From: Spirochaetaceae bacterium
Lineage (GTDB): Bacteria > Spirochaetota > Spirochaetia > SZUA-6 > RPPD01
DNA length: 9,142 nt
Direction: 5' to 3'
Assembly (NCBI GenBank): GCA_003818675.1
Contig: RPPD01000051.1
Coordinates: 1-9,142, forward strand
In this document: in pieces, positions 1-6,064 of the stretch
Layout of the letters: the number at the start of each line of letters is the position of its first letter
How positions within the stretch are numbered: position 1 is the stretch's first letter
Made by a program: the position numbers and the translations under genes
The notes under the pieces: generated by a model
What the model was told of the DNA's origin: nothing
Database searches by the model: none
Seen by the model: the letters and a program-made list of their open reading frames with translations, nothing else

Positions 1-184
1 CTGTGATAATTTTGATTATTGTGTATTTTCCACGTCTTGAATGTCCGATTATTACCGTGACCTTGCCATTCGGGCAGTGAAGCGAAAGATCGTCGATAAG
101 GAAGGGTCTGTGGGCCCCTTCTTCCCTGGCACCCTCGCCTTTTTCATACTGAAAGCTGACGTCAACAAGATCGATAGAGCCCAT
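1..184 (-). CDS. ABC transporter ATP-binding protein, N-terminal fragment (runs off left edge)
   Basis: Sixty-one codons are visible, from an ATG at 184-182 preceded by a perfect AAGGAGG (190-196) at 5-nt spacing. The protein opens with IDLVDVSFQYE, typical of the first strands of an ABC nucleotide-binding domain. About 13 residues of Gly/Glu-rich insert follow, then FLIDDLSLHCPNGKVTVIIG, which matches the usual 'L.dlsl..p.Gkvt.iiG' lead into the Walker A loop. The loop reads GHSRRGKYT (residues 47-55): the P-loop Gly and Lys are present, but the Ser/Thr after Lys is Tyr and the central Gly/Ser are Arg. Walker B and the signature motif lie outside the window, so substrate and subfamily cannot be assigned. 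The odd loop could be real divergence, decay, or sequence error near an edge. The gene has its own promoter and a poly-G tract in its leader. The family call is fairly secure; function is not. Confidence 0.72.
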   Translation of the reverse strand, partial: MGSIDLVDVSFQYEKGEGAREEGAHRPFLIDDLSLHCPNGKVTVIIGHSRRGKYTIIKIIT

Positions 185-199
185 ACCCGCCTCCTTGAT

Positions 200-207
200 C
201 CCCCCCC
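200..207 (-). repeat. Homopolymeric G8 tract in the leader of the ABC ATPase gene
   Basis: On the minus strand eight consecutive G residues, preceded by GGGA, sit between the predicted transcription start (about 222) and the Shine-Dalgarno sequence at 190-196. Tracts of this kind are prone to slipped-strand length change; any effect on expression here is inference. Confidence 0.6.
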
Positions 208-229
208 TCCCGTCAGCAGGGAAATGCTA

Positions 230-258
230 ATTGTATGCAAAGCAGTGCTCTATGGCAA
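230..258 (-). promoter_or_regulatory. sigma70-type promoter for the ABC ATPase gene
   Basis: Read on the minus strand: TTGCCA (253-258), a 17-nt spacer, then TACAAT (230-235). Each hexamer is close to consensus and the spacing is ideal. It lies in the gap downstream of the M48 peptidase gene, giving a leader of roughly 40 nt before the ATG at 184. The ATPase is therefore probably transcribed on its own as well as by any read-through. Confidence 0.6.
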
Positions 259-277
259 GAGGGAAAAAGCAATTATT

Positions 278-1375
278 TTATTGTTTCTTGTCTTCCCCGG
301 ATTCTTCGTTTTTCTTTTCCCCTTCTCCGTCTCCGCCAGGAGTATTGGATTTGAAAAAGTTGCCGAAAAAGTCCTGTATTCCCTTTGCCACTGGTTCAAA
401 ATTCTTCATGGCGTTTGTGACCGCCTCGGCGAGCGGGTCCTTTGACTTGCGGATATCTTCTTTATACTGGTCAGATGCCTTCTGGAACTCCTGGAAAATA
501 TCATCCTGGGGAGTCTCTCCATTTCTCATGTACTCGCCATCCAGTATTTTCTGGTACACACCGGAATCCACCCAGGTTTTAAGCTCTGTCAAACGCAGGA
601 CCGCAAAGGGGTGTGTCTGCTGTGACTGGTTTAAAAATTTAAAAAGGCTGTCCAGGATATTGCCGCCCTTGTCATATTCCTGTGCTTGCAGGAAAAACTC
701 GTTTATGTCCATCTGCGAAAGGTCGGCTCCGCCAGCCATCTTCATCTCAAGCGTGTAGCATGCCTCCGGGCTCTGCAGGCCAAGAAGTCCTGCGCGGTCA
801 GCCGTAAGTTCACTCTTGCGGTCCCATTCCATTAACGCGGATATTATGAGCTGGATCGCAATCTCTGCGATTGGCATGACACTCCCAATTCCCGCTGCGG
901 CGATCATGATCATTATGCGAAGCAGGGTTTTGTAGAGCATATGACCGCTCATTATATGTCCAACCTCGTGGGCAATTACCGCCATGAGTTCCTGGTCCGA
1001 GAGATCCTTGATGAAATTGTAATTGAGGATGATGAACGGGCTGTCCATGCCCACGGCCGCAGCGCTTCCCACATTCAAAATTGAAAAATGCGAGATATAC
1101 ACCTCAGGGATCTTCCGCACGTCAAGCCTCAAGCAGGCTTCAGCGGTCATATTGAAAATCTTGGGAAACTGCTTTACCGAGGAACGAACGGAAGCCGCGA
1201 GCGCCAAAAGCCTCAATGACTTTTCCGTCGTACCGCCCATAAACGCCTTGAGCGCTATATCCAGGCCTGGCACATGGCGCAGGGCCGCCAGGGCAGCGCG
1301 GTCTGCCGGATGCTCCCATGTTCTGGGATCTATGTCCTTGAGATATTTTATTGGCCGTTTTGTTATTTCACCCAT
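278..1375 (-). CDS. M48 family zinc metallopeptidase
   Basis: A 365-aa protein. The start chosen is the ATG at 1375 (MGEITKRPIKYL) because GGAGG lies 9 nt upstream; the same frame extends to a TTG at 1408 but without a good ribosome site. The active site is clear: HEVGH at about residues 136-140 (HExxH, two zinc His and the catalytic Glu) and ELTAD at about 189-193, giving the third zinc ligand Glu and the conserved Asp of the gluzincin M48/Ste24-HtpX group. Between them lies a hydrophobic stretch (about 151-182, LLRIMIMIAAAGIGSVMP onward) that could be one membrane hairpin. The N-terminus (DPRTWEHPADRAALAALR) matches a widespread uncharacterised M48 subgroup. There is no signal peptide. The last 35 residues are a low-complexity charged tail rich in Gly, Glu and Lys. 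Membrane-protein quality control is plausible from the family, but the substrate is unknown. Confidence 0.88.
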   Translation of the reverse strand: MGEITKRPIKYLKDIDPRTWEHPADRAALAALRHVPGLDIALKAFMGGTTEKSLRLLALAASVRSSVKQFPKIFNMTAEACLRLDVRKIPEVYISHFSILNVGSAAAVGMDSPFIILNYNFIKDLSDQELMAVIAHEVGHIMSGHMLYKTLLRIMIMIAAAGIGSVMPIAEIAIQLIISALMEWDRKSELTADRAGLLGLQSPEACYTLEMKMAGGADLSQMDINEFFLQAQEYDKGGNILDSLFKFLNQSQQTHPFAVLRLTELKTWVDSGVYQKILDGEYMRNGETPQDDIFQEFQKASDQYKEDIRKSKDPLAEAVTNAMKNFEPVAKGIQDFFGNFFKSNTPGGDGEGEKKNEESGEDKKQ

Positions 1376-1435
1376 GATTCTTTTCCTCCAGCATAAGGTT
1401 ACTCCCAAACAACCGCAGTTTCAAGTAAAACTGCC

Positions 1436-1441
1436 ATTATA
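1436..1441 (-). promoter_or_regulatory. Candidate -10 box (TATAAT) for the M48 peptidase gene
   Basis: A perfect TATAAT reads leftward about 60 nt upstream of the peptidase ATG, in the 107-nt gap after the GH105 gene. No convincing -35 hexamer is seen at 15-19 nt spacing, so this is a weak call. Confidence 0.3.
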
Positions 1442-1482
1442 AACCAATGGATCAGGTCCTCGGGGAACTGAACAAACAGAAG

Positions 1483-2577
1483 TTATTCCTCGAGCTCAGT
1501 GCCTGCAAGAATGAAAGCGCCTATTCCCTTGTCGTCATCGTCAACGATGGGTTCACCCAGGTAGTACTCATATGATCCATCCCTGTACGGGTAACCACCC
1601 AGGCCTGCCACTTTGCAGGAGTTTGCGAGCCGCATGCCGCGTGCATCCGAGCAGACGAATTGCTTTTTTATTCCCTCCCATGCCTTTTTCGCGGCTGGAA
1701 GATACTTGTCAGGCAAATGCCCTTTGCTCACAGCCCGCGCAATGGAATACGCAATCATGCATGATGCCGATGATTCCAGATAATTGCCCTCGCGTTTCCC
1801 CTGATCCAGCACCTGGTACCAGACACCGCTTTCACCGTCCGCTACCTTTACAAGCGCCATAATTGCACTTTCAAGAATTTTCCTGATGCGGGTGATTCCT
1901 TCGTGGCCTGGGGGCATGAGACAGAGTACGTCCACAAGCGCCATGACAAGCCATCCCATGGATCTGCCCCAGAAATTGGGCGAGCAGTTGTTTTGCGGCT
2001 GGCTCCATTTCATGCCGCCGCTCTGGTCCCACCCGTGATAATAAAGACCAGTCTTTTTGTCATACAGATGCGAGGTGGCATTTTCAATCTGTGCGGTTAT
2101 ATCGTCAAAGACTTCCTTTTCACCAAAAGTCTTTCCCCACTCGGCCAGAAAAGGCAGCCCCATGTAAAGCCCGTCCAGCCACACCTGATGGGGATAGATC
2201 ATCTTGTGCCAGAAGATGTTGTCCCTTGTGCGCGGATGTGTTTCAAGCTGGCCACGGATCGCGCGAAGCGCTTTTTCCCACCTTGAGTCCCTGTTGGTTT
2301 CAAGCAGGCGGTAAAAAATCTTGCCGGTGTTCACATGGTCAATATTGTAAATATAGGGAATATAAGTATGGATGATTCCATTTGGATTCACCAGCTTCTT
2401 GCAGTATTCAAGCACGCGACCCGTCCATATGTCAGTCCCGAGCGCTTCATCCAGTCTGAGATAACCCAGAAGCACAACACCTATGGAATAATCCCACTTG
2501 TCCGGAGGCCATGTTCCGTTTTTATAATATGACTCTGCCATCTGCCGGGTCATGGAGAGTTTCCTTTGAAATGCCAT
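1483..2577 (-). CDS. Glycoside hydrolase family 105 (unsaturated rhamnogalacturonyl/uronyl hydrolase-like)
   Basis: A 364-aa protein, the usual length for YteR/YesR-type enzymes (about 370). These cytoplasmic (alpha/alpha)6-barrel hydrolases remove the unsaturated uronic acid left by polysaccharide lyases, by hydrating the C4-C5 double bond. Visible family signatures are QVWLDGLYMGLPFL (about 131-144, with Asp135 at the position of the catalytic acid of YteR), HGWD (181-184), FWGRSMGWLVMAL (about 202-214) and the C-terminal RDGSYEYYLGEPIVDDD...GAFILAGTELE (about 332-363). There is no signal peptide, so it acts on imported disaccharides. The start at 2577 is supported by AGGAGA at 2581-2586. 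No polysaccharide lyase, sugar transporter or regulator is next to it, so the natural substrate (pectin, ulvan or host glycan fragments) cannot be judged from context. A strong promoter of its own lies upstream. Confidence 0.9.
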   Translation of the reverse strand: MAFQRKLSMTRQMAESYYKNGTWPPDKWDYSIGVVLLGYLRLDEALGTDIWTGRVLEYCKKLVNPNGIIHTYIPYIYNIDHVNTGKIFYRLLETNRDSRWEKALRAIRGQLETHPRTRDNIFWHKMIYPHQVWLDGLYMGLPFLAEWGKTFGEKEVFDDITAQIENATSHLYDKKTGLYYHGWDQSGGMKWSQPQNNCSPNFWGRSMGWLVMALVDVLCLMPPGHEGITRIRKILESAIMALVKVADGESGVWYQVLDQGKREGNYLESSASCMIAYSIARAVSKGHLPDKYLPAAKKAWEGIKKQFVCSDARGMRLANSCKVAGLGGYPYRDGSYEYYLGEPIVDDDDKGIGAFILAGTELEE

Positions 2578-2630
2578 GAGTATCTCCTAAAAATCTATAT
2601 TCTTGAAACATTTGATGTCTTTTTAATGAC

Positions 2631-2660
2631 TTGCTGCAATTGAGTTATGAATGTTATTAT
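2631..2660 (+). promoter_or_regulatory. Candidate promoter for the methyltransferase gene, overlapping the GH105 promoter
   Basis: TTGCTG (2631-2636) and TATTAT (2655-2660) with an 18-nt spacer. TATAAT at 2660-2665 with TTGAGT (2640-2645) at a short 14-nt spacer is an alternative. It shares AT-rich DNA with the oppositely directed GH105 promoter. Confidence 0.35.
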
Positions 2661-2684
2661 ATAATAAATTCCCATTTTTATCAA
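2656..2684 (-). promoter_or_regulatory. sigma70-type promoter for the GH105 gene
   Basis: On the minus strand TTGATA (2679-2684), a 17-nt spacer, then TATAAT (2656-2661). Predicted start near 2649, giving a leader of about 70 nt. The -10 lies inside a perfect 14-bp palindrome (2654-2667, TTATTATATAATAA), which also offers -10 sequences to the divergent methyltransferase gene. Confidence 0.6.
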
Positions 2685-2712
2685 GTGAGAGAACACAACT
2701 GATGGAAGCTGA

Positions 2713-3519
2713 ATGAAAAAACATTCCTATGTACATGGATATTCCGAAAGGGAGGCGCAGAGACTAAGCGACCAGGCTCAAACCCTGGAGGAACTCCTTC
2801 ACCATGACTCTGTATTCCCCGCGGGGTCGTTAATTCTTGAGGCCGGCTGCGGGACCGGGGCGCAGACCAGAGTTATTGCGCGCAAAAATCCTGACTCAAA
2901 ATTCGTCTCCATGGACATTTCCGCTGATTCACTTGCGCAAGCAGAGAAAAATATCCGCGGTCTTGGTATATCAAATGTGCGTTTTATTCAGAAAGACATC
3001 CTCAATCTCGATTTTCCCGAAAACAATTTTGACCATGTCTTTGTATGTTTTGTCCTTGAACACCTGGCTGATCCGAACGCGGCACTTTGCGCACTTTCGC
3101 GCGTCCTGAAAAAACACGGAAGCATCACAGTGATTGAGGGCGACCATGGCTCTGCGTATTTTTATCCCGAGAGCAGGGCCGCGTCAACGGCAATCCAGGC
3201 ACAGGTAGAGCTTCAGGCAAGCTCTGGCGGCAATGCAAATATCGGCCGCTCGCTTTACCCATTGCTCATGCAGGCGGAATTTTCTGACTGTCATGTCTCG
3301 CCGCGCATGGTATACGCGGATTCAACCAGACCGGAACTTGTGGAGGGATTTACAAAACATACTTTCACCGCCATGATCGAAGGCATACGTGATGATGCCA
3401 TCGCCAAAAACATCATGGAAGCCCGTGACTTTGACCAGGGCATCCGTGACTTGTACAGGACAGCTGAAAAAGATGGCGTGTTCTGCTATACGTTTTTCAA
3501 GGGAGTCGGGATAAAATGA
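2713..3519 (+). CDS. Class I SAM-dependent methyltransferase
   Basis: A 268-aa protein with a clear Rossmann methyltransferase core. Motif I is LILEAGCGTGAQT (about 40-52, the glycine-rich SAM loop). An acidic residue, Asp68 (SMDIS), sits at the end of strand 2 for the ribose hydroxyls. QKDILNLDFPENNFDHVFVC (about 93-112) covers motifs II/III, followed by VLEHLADP and the motif at about 131-143 (LKKHGSITVIEG). The N-terminus KHSYVHGYSEREAQRLSDQA and the roughly 110-residue C-terminal part probably form the substrate pocket. Sequence alone does not give the acceptor; small molecule is more likely than nucleic acid, by the UbiE/Methyltransf_11-like layout. The start at ATG 2713 has only a weak GGAAG site upstream. 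It is divergent from GH105, and the gene downstream has a separate promoter, so it is probably monocistronic. Confidence 0.85.
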   Translation: MKKHSYVHGYSEREAQRLSDQAQTLEELLHHDSVFPAGSLILEAGCGTGAQTRVIARKNPDSKFVSMDISADSLAQAEKNIRGLGISNVRFIQKDILNLDFPENNFDHVFVCFVLEHLADPNAALCALSRVLKKHGSITVIEGDHGSAYFYPESRAASTAIQAQVELQASSGGNANIGRSLYPLLMQAEFSDCHVSPRMVYADSTRPELVEGFTKHTFTAMIEGIRDDAIAKNIMEARDFDQGIRDLYRTAEKDGVFCYTFFKGVGIK

Positions 3520-3614
3520 AATTCAGAAAACGTGCTCTCCTCCGGCCATGGGGCACCCTCGCCTGATTCAAGCCCCGCCTTGATCCCATGCGCAATATCG
3601 CAAATTAGAAACAG

Positions 3615-3643
3615 TTTACTTTTCATCAATAATTCAGTATATT
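3615..3643 (+). promoter_or_regulatory. sigma70-type promoter for the first dipeptidase gene
   Basis: TTTACT (3615-3620), a 17-nt spacer, then TATATT (3638-3643), in AT-rich DNA just upstream of AGGA (3650-3653) and the ATG at 3662. The start would lie near 3650, leaving a very short leader. This opens the unit of two dipeptidases and the zinc-ribbon gene. Confidence 0.5.
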
Positions 3644-3661
3644 ATATATAGGATATGTGAT

Positions 3662-4351
3662 ATGTTTAAAAATGGTATTTTGTTGTCACTTGCAGTTTTT
3701 GCTATTTTGGCCTTTTCCAGCTGCGCTGGAGAGAATGTGCTTGAGAAGCATCTTCCTGCTCCCCTCAGTTATTCGCCTCCGCCCGCGGATTTTGTGGAAT
3801 TGAAGGATCTGATTCCAGGCATAGTCCTGGACATACGATATGCGACTACAAACAATTTCATGGGAAAACCGCTTGATGGATACAAATCAGAACGCGCTTT
3901 CATGCTGCCAGAACCCGCACAGGCGCTGGCCCGGGTGCAGGAGGAACTTGAATCCATGAGATATTCGCTGAAAATTTATGACGCCTACCGTCCCATGCGC
4001 TCGGAACTCCAGATGATCCAGTGGTCCAGGGCAACAGGAAATGAAATCTTCCTTCGGGATGGATACCTGATGTCAAATATAAAACCGACAAACCGTTTTG
4101 GGCATTCAAGCGGCAACTCCGTGGACCTCACCATAGTTGACTCCTCAGGCCTCGAGCTTGACATGGGAACACAGTTTGACCATTTTGCCTCAAGCTCATG
4201 GACAGCCAATGCCTCAGGCCCAGTCCTTAAAAACAGGCTCCTTTTGAAGAACCTGATGGAAAAGCACGGTTTCAGGAATTTTTCAAGGGAATGGTGGCAC
4301 TTCAACTACTGGCATGCCCCCCATCCACCTGTGGACGAGGAAATCCAATAG
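3662..4351 (+). CDS. VanX-type D-Ala-D-Ala dipeptidase (peptidase M15D), probable lipoprotein
   Basis: A 229-aa protein. The N-terminus is a hydrophobic signal ending in AFSSC; Cys21 would be lipidated under the relaxed spirochaetal lipobox, so the enzyme is probably membrane-anchored and faces the periplasm. The VanX catalytic set is intact: YDAYRP with Arg110 (VanX Arg71), GHSSGNSVDLTIVD giving zinc ligands His148 and Asp155, the FD pair at 172-173 (VanX Asp142), and EWWH at 210-213 giving the catalytic Glu and third zinc ligand. Family role: hydrolysis of free D-alanyl-D-alanine or related D-dipeptides. The Ser two residues before the first zinc His in VanX is Phe here, so dipeptide preference may differ. 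The next gene is a close paralogue 80 nt downstream. With no vanH or vanA ligase nearby, cell-wall turnover or recycling is the better guess than glycopeptide resistance. Confidence 0.88.
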   Translation: MFKNGILLSLAVFAILAFSSCAGENVLEKHLPAPLSYSPPPADFVELKDLIPGIVLDIRYATTNNFMGKPLDGYKSERAFMLPEPAQALARVQEELESMRYSLKIYDAYRPMRSELQMIQWSRATGNEIFLRDGYLMSNIKPTNRFGHSSGNSVDLTIVDSSGLELDMGTQFDHFASSSWTANASGPVLKNRLLLKNLMEKHGFRNFSREWWHFNYWHAPHPPVDEEIQ

Positions 4352-4431
4352 AATTATTTCCCTGTTTTTTTGCTTTTTAGGTTGTGAAAACCCCCAGTAT
4401 GCGTTATTTTTATAATGAGGGGCAAAAAAAC

Positions 4432-5130
4432 ATGTCTTTTGGGACCAGGAAACTGTTCAAGATTCTCATTATCTCTTTCCTTGTTTTCTCAAGCACATCC
4501 CATGCAATAAATCCTGAAGTCTACGAATTTGCGCATCCCCCGCAGGCATATTCACCTGTCCCGGCCGGGCTTGTGGATGTGCTGGATGTGGTTCCAGGCA
4601 TTCATCTTGACCTGCGCTATGCCACAACCAATAATTTCATGGGAAAAAGACTTGACGGGTACAAGGCTGCGCGCGCGTTTCTATTGCCAGGTGTGGCCAA
4701 AAAACTTCTTGAAGTGCAGATGGAACTGGAAAAAAAAGGCCTTGCATTAAAAATATATGACGCATACAGGCCTTTGCGCGCAGAGCGCCAGATGCTCGAC
4801 TGGGCAAGGGACACTGGACACGACAACCTTCTGAAAGACGGATACCTGTATTCACATATAAAGCCCTGGCACAGGCACGGGCATTCCTGCGGAAATTGCG
4901 TGGACCTTACAATTGTTGATAAAAACGGCCGCGAGCTTGACATGGGGAGCTCCTTTGATGATTTTTCCGAAAAATCATGGATCAGGTCGGCAACGGGAAA
5001 AGCGCTTGAAAACAGGTTGTTGTTAAGAGACCTCATGGCAGAACATGGATTCCGTGATTTTTACAAGGAATGGTGGCACTTCACCTACTGGGACGAGGTT
5101 GGGCCATTGCTTGATATTGAGATCCAATGA
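4432..5130 (+). CDS. VanX-type D-Ala-D-Ala dipeptidase paralogue with cleavable signal peptide
   Basis: A 232-aa protein. The ATG at 4432 is chosen because GAGGGG (4417-4422) lies 9 nt upstream and because it places a normal signal peptide at the N-terminus: MSFGTRKLFK, a hydrophobic core, and SHA before INPEV (cleavage after about residue 25). A GTG at 4384 in frame would add 16 unlikely residues. Catalytic residues are all present: Arg113 (YDAYRP), His151 and Asp158 (GHSCGNCVDLTIVD), Asp176 (SSFDDF) and EWWH (213-216). Long blocks such as YATTNNFMGK, LDGYK and ENRLLL/KNRLLL are shared with the upstream gene, so the pair arose by tandem duplication. The upstream copy is lipoprotein-like and this one looks like a soluble periplasmic enzyme. 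The VanX Ser before the first zinc His is His here. Probably co-transcribed with its neighbours. Confidence 0.87.
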   Translation: MSFGTRKLFKILIISFLVFSSTSHAINPEVYEFAHPPQAYSPVPAGLVDVLDVVPGIHLDLRYATTNNFMGKRLDGYKAARAFLLPGVAKKLLEVQMELEKKGLALKIYDAYRPLRAERQMLDWARDTGHDNLLKDGYLYSHIKPWHRHGHSCGNCVDLTIVDKNGRELDMGSSFDDFSEKSWIRSATGKALENRLLLRDLMAEHGFRDFYKEWWHFTYWDEVGPLLDIEIQ

Positions 5131-5188
5131 AAAACCGCCAATCTGACAATCCCGCCACCATGTGTGACTGCGCGCAAGGAGTATATTG

Positions 5189-5938
5189 ATGAAGCGAATT
5201 CCCCTTTTTGTTCTTTTCCTGGTTTTTGGTCTTGTCTGCCATGCCACTACAATAGAAGAAGTGGTTGAAGTCTGCGCTGTCTGCGGACAAATGAGCACCC
5301 AGACAGTCGTCAGGTCCACAAACCAGATGGGTTCCCCTGACCTGGATCTCCGTCCGCCCGAGATGGCCCGCTCCACGATCAGGTACTGGGTACAAAAATG
5401 CCCCCATTGCGGCTACTGCCATTCAGATATAAGCGAGTTGGCAAAAAATGCCAAAGAGACAATAGCAGATCCGGCCTACAAGAAAATCCCTGAACAAAAG
5501 CAAATGCCGGAACTTGCAGTACGCTTCCTCTGCATGGCAATGGTGCATGAAAAGGCAGGCAATATGCAGGGCACAATCTCTGCAACCATATTTGCGGCAT
5601 GGGCATGTGACGATGAGGCCGCAGAGGAATCCGCAAACAAAGCCGCAATGTTTTGCCGTGAAATGGCGGCATTGCGCATTTCTGAGTATAAAAAAAGCGG
5701 CGAAAGCTATATGGCAGATCCAGGCGGGGATGAAATTCTGCTGTCAGATCTATACCGCCGCTGTCTCAGGTTTGATCTGGCCATTGAGGCCGCAAAAGCC
5801 GGCCTTGAGTCAAAACCAGAAGAGCTTATCAAAAATATACTTCTTTTTGAAAAAGCGCTTGCGGAGAAAAAAGACTCCTCGGTCTATACAGTTGCCCAGG
5901 TGCCTGGTGCGCAGGACCAGACTCCAGTAAACCCATAA
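5189..5938 (+). CDS. Exported zinc-ribbon protein with helical repeat domain, DUF2225-like, function unknown
   Basis: A 249-aa protein. The ATG at 5189 follows AAGGAG (5176-5181) at 7 nt; the TTG just before it is not needed. Residues 1-19 form a signal peptide (FVLFLVFGLVCHA, cleavage likely after CHA). The mature part begins with CAVCG (29-33), then GSPDLDLRPPEMARSTIRYW and CPHCGYC (71-77): two CxxC pairs, a four-Cys zinc ribbon in the manner of DUF2225 proteins. From about residue 110 the sequence is helical and Ala-rich (MAMVHEKAGNMQGTISATIF, AAWACDDEAAEESANKAAMF, YRRCLRFDLAIEAAKAGLE), resembling TPR-like repeats, which suggests protein binding. The tail is short and Pro/Gln-rich. It follows the second dipeptidase by 58 nt, so the three genes may be one operon. 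I do not recognise a named homologue; DUF2225 kinship is from the Cys layout only. Confidence 0.72.
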   Translation: MKRIPLFVLFLVFGLVCHATTIEEVVEVCAVCGQMSTQTVVRSTNQMGSPDLDLRPPEMARSTIRYWVQKCPHCGYCHSDISELAKNAKETIADPAYKKIPEQKQMPELAVRFLCMAMVHEKAGNMQGTISATIFAAWACDDEAAEESANKAAMFCREMAALRISEYKKSGESYMADPGGDEILLSDLYRRCLRFDLAIEAAKAGLESKPEELIKNILLFEKALAEKKDSSVYTVAQVPGAQDQTPVNP

Positions 5939-5940
5939 AC

Positions 5941-5960
5941 GTATGAGGGTTCGTTCATAC
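5941..5960 (+). terminator. Weak hairpin after the zinc-ribbon gene
   Basis: GTATGA (5941-5946) pairs with TCATAC (5955-5960), with one extra G-U pair, immediately after the stop codon. The nearest T run (5979-5984) is about 18 nt further on, so it is a poor rho-independent terminator and may only protect the 3' end. Confidence 0.3.
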
Positions 5961-5978
5961 ATCAATATTCAACAATAA

Positions 5979-6025
5979 TTTTTTATAAAAAAACATTTGA
6001 CAAGAAACCAAGCCTAATTGATAAT
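5979..6025 (+). promoter_or_regulatory. Strong sigma70-type promoter with UP-like A/T tract for the 210-aa barrel gene
   Basis: TTGACA (5997-6002, perfect), a 17-nt spacer, then GATAAT (6020-6025, one mismatch). Directly upstream is a perfect 14-bp palindrome TTTTTTATAAAAAA (5979-5992), resembling an UP element for the RNA polymerase alpha subunit. With the AGGAGG at 6053-6058 this predicts high expression. Confidence 0.7.
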
Positions 6026-6064
6026 ATGTATCACTGAAACTAATTTTCAAACAGGAGGAATTAG

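Noticed and set aside
231..758. Plus-strand 175-codon frame and other long frames opposite the M48, GH105 and FlgL genes
   Set aside because: They are antisense shadows of well-supported genes, without ribosome sites or domain signals.
3552..3587. 13-bp exact repeat GGCACCCTCGCCT shared with 128-140, followed in both places by a CCCGCCT...TGATCCC-like word
   Set aside because: One 13-bp match is expected by chance in a window this size, and the spacing between the two words differs (about 45 versus 9 nt).
3486..3626. Minus-strand 46-codon frame beginning MKSKLFLICDIAHG
   Set aside because: No ribosome site, overlaps the methyltransferase 3' end antisense, and shows no recognisable domain.
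4411..4416. TATAAT just upstream of the second dipeptidase gene as its own promoter
   Set aside because: No -35 at suitable spacing, and a start there would place the transcript start on the ribosome site; read-through from the upstream gene is simpler.
3662..5130. vanX homologues as a vancomycin-resistance cluster
   Set aside because: No vanH, vanA/B ligase, vanS or vanR in the neighbourhood; stand-alone dipeptidases of this family are common in bacteria without resistance.
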